Part shown: positions 1 to 6,606 of the stretch, in pieces
Layout of the letters: each line of letters starts with the position of its first letter
Numbering within the stretch: the first letter of the stretch is position 1
Origin: Chloroflexota bacterium
GTDB lineage: Bacteria; Chloroflexota; UBA4733
Direction: 5' to 3'
DNA length: 7,331 bases
Assembly (NCBI GenBank): GCA_025980355.1
Contig: JAICXR010000161.1
Location: 1-7,331 of the forward strand
Translations under genes and position numbers: made by a program
Notes under the pieces: model-generated
The model's database searches: none
The model's input: only the letters and a program-made list of their open reading frames with translations
Told to the model about the DNA's origin: nothing

Positions 1-727
1 CCGGCTTGAGGCTGGCGCCGCCGACCAGCGCGCCGTCGATATCCGGCTGCACGAAGATCGCCCCGCTGTTCGCCGGCGTCACGCTGCCGCCATATTGGAC
101 GCGCGTCGCCGCCGCGGCGCTGCCGAACATGCGAGTCAGTTCGGCGCGAATTAGCGCCGCAACCTCTTGCGCCTGTTCGGCGCTGGCCGCGCGGCCGGTG
201 CCGATGGCCCAGACCGGCTCGTAGGCGATCACCAGGCGAGCAAACTGGTCGGCGTTCAGGCCGGCGAGGCTGCCCCGCAGCTGGCCACGAACCACCTCGG
301 CGGTGCGATTCGCATCGCGGTCCTCCAGTCGTTCGCCGACACAGACGATAGGTGCGAGGCCGTGCCGCAGCACCGCCTGCGTCTTCCGGGCGATCAGTGC
401 ATCGTCCTCGCCGAAGATATGCCGGCGTTCGGAGTGCCCGAGGATGACGTAGTCGACGACACCGGCGAGCATGGCCGCCGAGACCGCGCCGGTATAGGCG
501 CCCTGGTCCACATCGAAGGCGTCCTGCGCGCCGAGCTTCACCGGGGCGTCCGCCAGCACCTCGCGCACCGTCGTCAGCGAAAGAAAGGGCGGACAGAGCA
601 CGCTCTCGACGCCGGCGAAGTCGCTGAGCTGGGGCAGCATCGCCAGGGCCAGAGCGCGGGCTTCGGTCGGAGCGGTATTCATCTTCCAGTTGCCGGCGAC
701 GATCGGCCGGCGCGCTGCGGTCACCAT
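1..727 (-). CDS. tpiA: Triose-phosphate isomerase, 3' end cut by window
   Basis: Interconverts dihydroxyacetone phosphate and glyceraldehyde 3-phosphate in the cytoplasm, in glycolysis and gluconeogenesis. I translated 242 residues from the ATG at 727. All catalytic landmarks are present: N13 and K15 in A-G-N-W-K-M-N, H98 in G-H-S-E-R-R, E170 in A-Y-E-P-V-W-A-I-G-T-G (general base followed by mobile loop 6), Y-G-G-S-V at 212-216 and G-G-A-S-L-K at 236-241 (phosphate-binding loops). The family is about 250 residues, so only roughly the last ten are missing past position 1. The start fits the family N-terminus and has an AGAGG-type ribosome site (about 733-737) overlapping the end of the pgk gene, 5 bases from the ATG. 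The gene begins 10 bases after the pgk stop, so it is co-transcribed and probably translationally coupled. No key residue is missing. Identification is secure. Confidence 0.97.
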   Translation of the reverse strand, partial: MVTAARRPIVAGNWKMNTAPTEARALALAMLPQLSDFAGVESVLCPPFLSLTTVREVLADAPVKLGAQDAFDVDQGAYTGAVSAAMLAGVVDYVILGHSERRHIFGEDDALIARKTQAVLRHGLAPIVCVGERLEDRDANRTAEVVRGQLRGSLAGLNADQFARLVIAYEPVWAIGTGRAASAEQAQEVAALIRAELTRMFGSAAAATRVQYGGSVTPANSGAIFVQPDIDGALVGGASLKP

Positions 728-737
728 GACTCCCTCT

Positions 738-1925
738 TCAGGCTTGCGCCAACGCTGCGACGCCCGGCAAGGTCTTGCCTTCCAACAGTTCCAGGGAGGC
801 GCCGCCGCCCGTGGAGACGTGCGTGATGCGGTCGGACAGACCGGCCTGTTCCACCGCTGCCACCGATTCGCCGCCACCGACGACCGAAACGATATCGGGA
901 TTGTCCGCCAGCATGTGGGCGACGGCGAGCGTCCCGCCGGCAAAGGCTGGGAACTCAAACATCCCCAGCGGGCCGTTCCAGAGGACGGTGGCACAACGCG
1001 CGACCGCCTGCCGGATGCGCTCCACCGTTTGCGGCCCCACGTCCAACACCGTCCAGCCGGGGAGAATCCCGTCGACAGCCACGACCTGGAGGGCGGCGTC
1101 GGCGGCGAAGCGGTCGGCAATCACCACGTCGACCGGGAGGATCACCTGCACGCCGCGCTGTTCCGCCGTCAGCAGCGTCTGCCGCGCCACCGCCAACTGG
1201 CCGTCCTCGACCAGGGAGGCGCCGACGGCGTAGCCCTGGGCTTTCAGGAACGTATTTGCCATGGCGCCGCCCAACACGAGCAGATCGATGCGCGCCAGCA
1301 GTTGCTCCAGAACGCCGATCTTGCTGGAAATCTTGGCGCCGCCGATGATCGCGCCGAAGGGCTTCTTCGGCGCTTCCAGCAAGCCGCTGAGCACCTCAAT
1401 TTCCCGTTGCATGAGCAGGCCCGCCGCACTGGGTAACAACCGGGCGATGGCGGCCGTGGAGGCGTGGGCGCGGTGCGCCGCGCCGAAGGCGTCGTTCACG
1501 TAGAGGTCGGCCAGGGCTGCCAACTGCTGCGCGAAGGCGGGATCATTGCGCTCCTCTTCGGGGTGGAAGCGGAGGTTTTCCAGCAAGAGCACCTGGCCCG
1601 GTCGCAACGACCGGGCCAGGGCCACCGTTTCCGCGCCCACGCAGTCGGGCGCAAACTGGACCGGTTGGCCAAGTAGCTCGGCGAGCCGGGCGGCCACCGG
1701 CCTCAGGCTGAGCTTGGGATCGGGACCGCCTTTCGGCCGTCCCAGGTGCGACATCGAAATGACCGCCGCTCCCTGCTCCAGCAAATACCGGATGGTCGGC
1801 AACGACGCGCGGAGGCGCGTGTCGTCACCGACCGATCCGTCCGGCAACAGCGGCACGTTGAAATCGACGCGCACCAGGACGCGCTTCCCGGCGATGTCGA
1901 GGTCACGGACGCTGCGGATCGCCAT
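738..1925 (-). CDS. pgk: Phosphoglycerate kinase
   Basis: Transfers phosphate between 1,3-bisphosphoglycerate and ADP, giving 3-phosphoglycerate and ATP; reversible in gluconeogenesis. The 395-residue product has the normal bacterial length. Visible motifs: R-V-D-F-N-V-P (19-25), S-H-L-G-R-P-K-G (59-66), E-N-L-R-F (116-120), N-D-A-F-G-A-A-H-R (144-152), G-G-A-K-I near the hinge, W-N-G-P-L-G-M-F-E (316-324), V-G-G-G-E-S (349-354) and S-T-G-G-G-A-S (371-377). These cover both the phosphoglycerate-binding and nucleotide-binding lobes. The frame stays open upstream to 2153, but that stretch is out-of-frame gap sequence; the ATG at 1925 begins the family-typical N-terminus (M-A-I-R-S-V-R-D-L-D). 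An AAGGGA site lies 11 bases upstream inside the last gap codons. The gene starts 5 bases after the gap stop and ends 10 bases before tpiA. A perfect hairpin-forming palindrome lies within codons around residues 103-112. Confidence 0.98.
   Translation of the reverse strand: MAIRSVRDLDIAGKRVLVRVDFNVPLLPDGSVGDDTRLRASLPTIRYLLEQGAAVISMSHLGRPKGGPDPKLSLRPVAARLAELLGQPVQFAPDCVGAETVALARSLRPGQVLLLENLRFHPEEERNDPAFAQQLAALADLYVNDAFGAAHRAHASTAAIARLLPSAAGLLMQREIEVLSGLLEAPKKPFGAIIGGAKISSKIGVLEQLLARIDLLVLGGAMANTFLKAQGYAVGASLVEDGQLAVARQTLLTAEQRGVQVILPVDVVIADRFAADAALQVVAVDGILPGWTVLDVGPQTVERIRQAVARCATVLWNGPLGMFEFPAFAGGTLAVAHMLADNPDIVSVVGGGESVAAVEQAGLSDRITHVSTGGGASLELLEGKTLPGVAALAQA
1592..1620. repeat. Perfect 13-bp inverted repeat with 3-base loop, inside pgk
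   Basis: Arms 1592-1604 (CCTGGCCCGGTCG on the plus strand) and 1608-1620 are exact reverse complements, separated only by CAA. In the pgk mRNA this would be a very stable GC-rich hairpin with a UUG loop, spanning the codons for about A-L-A-R-S-L-R-P-G-Q (residues 103-112). It is followed by a mixed sequence rather than a U-run, so it does not look like an intrinsic terminator. The structure is read directly; any function is unknown, and it may be a chance outcome of GC-rich codon choice. Confidence 0.85.
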
Positions 1926-1930
1926 ACCGG

Positions 1931-2944
1931 CTAGAGTCCCTTGCCGGCAATAAAGGCGCAGAGGTCGGCGACGCGGCAGGAATAGCCCCACTCGTTGTCG
2001 TACCAGGAAATCACCTTGACGAGGTTGCCGCCCACCAGCAGCGTGTCGAGGGCGCTGACGATGGTGGAATGGTTGTTGCCCTTGAGATCCATGGACACCA
2101 GCGGCTCTTCCGTGTACTGCATGATGCCCTTCAAGCTGCCCTCGGCGGCGCACTTGAATGCGGCGTTGACCTCAGCCACTGTCGTGTCGCGCTTGAGCTC
2201 GGCCGTGAAATCCACGACCGAGACCGTCGGGGTCGGCACGCGGAAGGCCATACCGGTGAACACCCCTTGCAACTCCGGGATCACCAGTCCGACGGCGCGT
2301 GCGGCGCCCGTCGGCGAAGGCACGATGTTCAGCGCCGCGGCCCGGGCATCGCGGAGGTCTTTCGTCGCCACGTCAAGCAGGCGCTGGGAGTTGGTGTAGG
2401 AGTGGACGGTCGTCAGCAGGCCCTTGGCGATGCCGAACTGGTCGTGCAGGACCTTGGCGACCGGCGCCAGGCCGTTGGTCGTACAGGAGGCGTTGGACAC
2501 GACGTTGTGCTTCGCAGCGTCGTAGACCGTTTCGTTGACGCCGAGCACGATGGTGAGGTCTTCGTTCTTGGCCGGAGCGGAGATGATCACCTTTTTGACG
2601 CCGCCGTGGCGGTGGGCCGCCGCCTTCGTGGCGTCGGTGAAGAGCCCCGTCGATTCCACGACGAGTTCGACGCCGGCCTCGCCCCAGGGGATCGCCCCCG
2701 GGTCACGTTGGGCGAAGACCTTGACGGACTGGCCATTGACGACGATGGCGTCGCTCTTCGCCTCCACCGAACCGTGAAACGTGCCGTAGTTCGAGTCGTG
2801 CTTGAGTAAGAAGGCGTTGGTCTCCGTGTCCGTCAGGTCATTGACGGCCACCACCTCCAACTCGGTCCCGTGTCGTTCTTGAATCGCCTTGAATACCTGT
2901 CGCCCGATGCGGCCGAACCCATTAATGCCAATACGCGCTGTCAA
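1931..2944 (-). CDS. gap: Glyceraldehyde-3-phosphate dehydrogenase, type I
   Basis: Oxidises and phosphorylates glyceraldehyde 3-phosphate to 1,3-bisphosphoglycerate with a nicotinamide coenzyme. The 337-residue product has normal length. Residues 6-15 (G-I-N-G-F-G-R-I-G-R) form the dinucleotide-binding loop, C154 in S-N-A-S-C-T-T-N is the catalytic thiol, H181 its partner, and N-E-W-G-Y-S lies at 317-322. N35-D36-L37 resembles NAD-using glycolytic enzymes. The later coenzyme determinant is D191-V192-A193 rather than the D-L-P of many NAD enzymes or the D-A-S of chloroplast NADP enzymes, so specificity is not settled by sight. The start is TTG at 2944: the encoded M-T-A-R-I-G-I-N-G-F is the expected N-terminus, a GGGGAGAGG purine run lies about 8 bases upstream, and the nearby upstream ATG ends after four codons. 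The gene lies 53 bases after yvcK and 5 bases before pgk. Confidence 0.97.
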   Translation of the reverse strand: MTARIGINGFGRIGRQVFKAIQERHGTELEVVAVNDLTDTETNAFLLKHDSNYGTFHGSVEAKSDAIVVNGQSVKVFAQRDPGAIPWGEAGVELVVESTGLFTDATKAAAHRHGGVKKVIISAPAKNEDLTIVLGVNETVYDAAKHNVVSNASCTTNGLAPVAKVLHDQFGIAKGLLTTVHSYTNSQRLLDVATKDLRDARAAALNIVPSPTGAARAVGLVIPELQGVFTGMAFRVPTPTVSVVDFTAELKRDTTVAEVNAAFKCAAEGSLKGIMQYTEEPLVSMDLKGNNHSTIVSALDTLLVGGNLVKVISWYDNEWGYSCRVADLCAFIAGKGL

Positions 2945-2969
2945 CTGCTAGCCTCTCCCCATCGCTCCG

Positions 2970-2991
2970 GGGGCACCGCCAAGCGAGCCCC
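2970..2991 (-). other. Possible intercistronic stem-loop between yvcK and gap
   Basis: On the transcribed (minus) strand GGGGC (2991-2987) can pair with GCCCC (2974-2970). Within the 12-base loop, CGC and GCG can form a further three pairs around UUG. It lies in the 53-base gap between yvcK and gap, just upstream of the gap ribosome-binding site. No U-run follows it, so termination is unlikely; it could be an mRNA-processing or stability element, or chance in GC-rich DNA. Confidence 0.3.
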
Positions 2992-2997
2992 TCAATT

Positions 2998-4269
2998 TCA
3001 GACCGCGCCCGGGCGGCTGGCCGTGCGGTCGTAGAACAGCTCGATCAGGCGCTTGGCCAGCTTCGCCGGCTGGTGATACATCGGCTGATCCGGATCGACC
3101 ACATCACCGAGCGCCAATTGCGGCTGCGTCCGCGTCCAGGCAACGCCGTCCATCTCAACGCGTTCCACGCTGCCCTGCGGCGTGGCGACGGCGCGGTCAT
3201 TAACTAACACAATATCTAGCATACCCGGCCCGACGTGGCGTTCGATGGCGTCGAGGTGGCCGGCGACGTCGTAATGGTCGGTTTCACCCACCTCCGTCGC
3301 GACGTTACAGACATAGACGCGCAGGGCGGCGGTCTGCCGGACCGCCGCGGCGATGCCCTCCACCAACAGATTCGGCAAGACGGACGTATAGAGGCTCCCC
3401 GGCCCGATGACGACCATATCGGCACTGCGGATGGCCGCCACGGCCTCAGCGTGGGCCTCGACGTGGTCCGGCAGCAGGCGAACCCGTTCCACTCGGCCAC
3501 CGGCGGAGGTGATGTGGTGCTCGCCGGCCACCACCCGGCTATCCGCCAACTCCGCATGCAAGGTGACATTGGAGAGCGTGCTCGGCAGGATCTGGCCGCG
3601 CACGTTGAGCACCCGGCTGCTCTCCGCCAGGGCCTGCTCGAAGTTGCCGGTGACGCCGATCATGGCGGCGATGAACAGGTTGCCGAAGCTATGGCCCTCC
3701 AGCCCGTCGCCCGCACCGAAACGGTACTGGAAGAGTTTGGTCATCAACGGTTCCACGTCCGACAAGGCGACGATGCATTGGCGGAAGTCGCCCGGCGGCA
3801 GCATGCTGAACTCCTCGCGCAGGCGACCGGAGGAACCGCCGTCGTCGGCGACCGTGACGATCGCGGCGAGATTGCCGGTGTACCCTTTCAGGCCACGCAA
3901 GAGGTTGGAGAGGCCGTGCCCCCCGCCGATGCAGACGATGCGCGGGCCCCGGCCCAACTGGCGACGGCGATAGACGAGGTCGACCAGGCGATCGCCGGTC
4001 GGCAACACGGCGGAGATGAGCGAGCGGTTGAGCTGGACCACCGCGATGGCGATAGAGGCGATACCGATGACGGCAAAAAGCACACCGCGTGTGGCGTGGT
4101 TCAAGAACTGTAATGTCAAGTAATACACAATGGCAGGGTAGTGCTCGATGTGGTAGATGCTGACGGAGAAATAGGCAAGGCCCAGGCTGATCAGCACGAT
4201 GCCGAAGGTGAGCAGCACCAGCCAGCGCTTGACGCGCATGCCGGGATACATCCATTTGAAGAAGCTCAC
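2998..4269 (-). CDS. yvcK: YvcK/GlmR-family gluconeogenesis factor with N-terminal membrane anchor
   Basis: Member of the YvcK (GlmR, CuvA) family. In Bacillus these proteins bind UDP-GlcNAc, stimulate GlmS and are needed for growth on gluconeogenic carbon sources and for normal cell-wall synthesis. This 423-residue protein has the family core from about 109: I-G-G-G-H-G-L-S (114-121), V-A-D-D-G-G-S-S-G-R-L-R (140-151), G-H-S-F-G-N-L (192-198), I-G-P-G-S-L-Y-T-S-V-L-P-N (288-300) and C-N-V-A-T-E-V-G-E-T-D-H-Y (321-333). About 100 residues precede the core, with two hydrophobic helices (about 16-38 and 46-78), so it is probably membrane-anchored; Bacillus YvcK, at about 317 residues, lacks this. 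The start is GTG at 4269, supported by GGAGG at 4277-4281 with 7-base spacing and by a 4-base GTGA overlap with the phosphatase stop, which implies translational coupling. The usual partners rapZ and whiA are absent here; glycolytic genes follow instead. Confidence 0.93.
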   Translation of the reverse strand: MSFFKWMYPGMRVKRWLVLLTFGIVLISLGLAYFSVSIYHIEHYPAIVYYLTLQFLNHATRGVLFAVIGIASIAIAVVQLNRSLISAVLPTGDRLVDLVYRRRQLGRGPRIVCIGGGHGLSNLLRGLKGYTGNLAAIVTVADDGGSSGRLREEFSMLPPGDFRQCIVALSDVEPLMTKLFQYRFGAGDGLEGHSFGNLFIAAMIGVTGNFEQALAESSRVLNVRGQILPSTLSNVTLHAELADSRVVAGEHHITSAGGRVERVRLLPDHVEAHAEAVAAIRSADMVVIGPGSLYTSVLPNLLVEGIAAAVRQTAALRVYVCNVATEVGETDHYDVAGHLDAIERHVGPGMLDIVLVNDRAVATPQGSVERVEMDGVAWTRTQPQLALGDVVDPDQPMYHQPAKLAKRLIELFYDRTASRPGAV

Positions 4270-4910
4270 GACGCCACCTCCGCCTCGTCCTCCTCGGCAG
4301 AACCCCGTGCCCGTAGATGGCAGGCGTCATTCAGCAGATTGAGCACCCCGCCGGATGGGTAGACGGCGACTTCACTCAGCGTACACGGCATCACGTTGTA
4401 GCGCCAGTGTTGCCTGATATCCGCCGCCAGTAAGAGGCAGAGCGCCACCCGCAAGGGGCCGCCGTGGCTGACGACGGCGACGGTCTTGTGGTCGAACTCG
4501 GCCACCAACTCCGCCAGCGCCGGCTTGATTCGCTCGGCAACATCCAACAGAGACTCCCCGCCGGGCATCGCCGCGTCGGCCCGGTTGTCGGCCCACGCGC
4601 GCGCCGCCTCCGGGAACCGTTCGACAACGTCACGCCAGCGGAGACCCTCCGCCTCGCCGAAGCGCACCTCACGCCAGCGCTCGTCCAGACGCACCTGGCC
4701 ATGGCGCGCCGCGATCGCCGCGGCCGTCTGCGTGGCCCGTCGAAGGTCACTGGAAATCACCGCATCGAGGCGCCGGTTTTGGAGGCGGCCGGCGACCGCC
4801 GTCGCTTGCCGGCGTCCCAGGGCCGTCAACTCGGTGTCGGTGTCGCCGTTATAGCGTAACTCCTTGTTCCAGAGCGTTTGCCCATGCCGGATGAACAGTA
4901 GTCGCACCAT
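4266..4910 (-). CDS. Histidine phosphatase family protein (phosphoglycerate-mutase-like)
   Basis: A 214-residue member of the histidine phosphatase superfamily, which uses a phospho-histidine intermediate to hydrolyse or transfer phosphoryl groups. The R-H-G-Q-T-L-W-N signature (8-15, nucleophile H9), S-S-D-L-R-R-A-T-Q-T (53-62, phosphate-binding Arg), E81 in R-E-V-R-F-G-E-A-E-G and V-S-H-G-G (147-151, second active-site His149) are all present, so it should be active. It is shorter than cofactor-dependent GpmA (about 230-250 residues) and lacks that family's typical N-terminal segment, so a PhoE- or CobC-like phosphatase is as likely as a mutase; the substrate is unknown. Its place at the head of a glycolysis operon hints at a phosphosugar or phosphoglycerate substrate, by inference only. 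The start is uncertain: ATGs at 4910, 4919, 4940 and 4976 are in frame. I chose 4910 by fit to the family N-terminus, although only 4976 has a Shine-Dalgarno-like GGGGGT. The stop overlaps the yvcK start. Confidence 0.85.
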   Translation of the reverse strand: MVRLLFIRHGQTLWNKELRYNGDTDTELTALGRRQATAVAGRLQNRRLDAVISSDLRRATQTAAAIAARHGQVRLDERWREVRFGEAEGLRWRDVVERFPEAARAWADNRADAAMPGGESLLDVAERIKPALAELVAEFDHKTVAVVSHGGPLRVALCLLLAADIRQHWRYNVMPCTLSEVAVYPSGGVLNLLNDACHLRARGSAEEDEAEVAS

Positions 4911-4925
4911 CGTCAGCATGATACT

Positions 4926-4959
4926 GTGCCGCCGGGCCATTGGGCCGGATCGGCGGCAC
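4926..4959. repeat. 8-bp perfect inverted repeat upstream of the phosphatase operon
   Basis: GTGCCGCC at 4926-4933 is exactly repeated in inverted form as GGCGGCAC at 4952-4959, with an 18-base spacer that itself contains GGCC-ATTG-GGCC. It lies just upstream of the 4910/4919 start codons in the divergent intergenic region, where a promoter or operator for the leftward operon is expected. If translation really begins at 4976, it lies inside the coding region instead. The repeat is seen directly; a regulatory role is inference. Confidence 0.5.
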
Positions 4960-5055
4960 GCGGTGTGCATAAGCATGGGCCGCTACCCCCGGGCAATCGG
5001 TACGGGACTGCTGACGGTGGTGACACTGGGGCAGGCACTCCCGGCGGCGGTACAC

Positions 5056-5083
5056 TTGCAGACGTGCCCCTGCCTGGTAAAAT
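5056..5083 (+). promoter_or_regulatory. Putative sigma-70-type promoter with extended -10
   Basis: TTGCAG (5056-5061) and TAAAAT (5078-5083) are separated by 16 bases. TG at 5075-5076, one base before the -10, makes it an extended -10 (TGgTAAAAT). The -10 matches the consensus at five of six bases; the -35 is weak (three of six). Transcription would start near 5090, giving a leader of roughly 58 bases before the transferase ATG at 5148. An A/T-rich hexamer stands out in this GC-rich region. The arm TGCCCC (5065-5070), lying between the two boxes, is the inverse of GGGGCA at 5028-5033, so an operator is possible. Confidence 0.5.
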
Positions 5084-5147
5084 CGGCGCAATTCCCGTAA
5101 CGTGAGGCGATGGCGGGAGCAGGCTGCCGGTAAGGACGAGGAACACT

Positions 5148-6602
<1,455 letters not shown>

Positions 6603-6606
6603 AAGG

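Noticed and set aside
185..196. 12-bp palindrome GGCCGCGCGGCC in tpiA
   Set aside because: Pure G/C palindrome within loop-6 codons (Gly-Arg-Ala-Ala); expected by chance at this base composition.
791..1224. 14-bp direct repeat CCAGGGAGGCGCCG at 791-804 and 1211-1224
   Set aside because: Both copies encode Gly-Ala-Ser-Leu in pgk with the same preferred codons. This is explained by coding, not by a repeat element.
167..1436. Long plus-strand open frames (167-826 and 690-1436) opposite tpiA and pgk
   Set aside because: Their translations are rich in Arg, His, Gly, Asp and Ala with no recognisable motif, and they lie antisense to clearly real genes. They are frame shadows typical of GC-rich DNA.
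1926..2153. 76-residue N-terminal extension of pgk
   Set aside because: It overlaps the end of gap in another frame and is low-complexity Arg/Gln/Gly. The family start is clearly at 1925.
2069..2809. 246-codon plus-strand frame opposite gap
   Set aside because: Antisense shadow of a well-supported GAPDH gene, with no motifs or convincing ribosome site.
3235..4113. 292-codon plus-strand frame opposite yvcK
   Set aside because: Antisense to the conserved YvcK core. Its composition mirrors the reverse complement and it has no domain signature.
5084..5147. Possible riboswitch in the transferase leader (cyclic di-GMP or mini-ykkC type)
   Set aside because: The leader is only about 58 bases. It has one weak 5-bp stem (TCCCG/CGGGA) and no match that I can see to the conserved cores of these classes.
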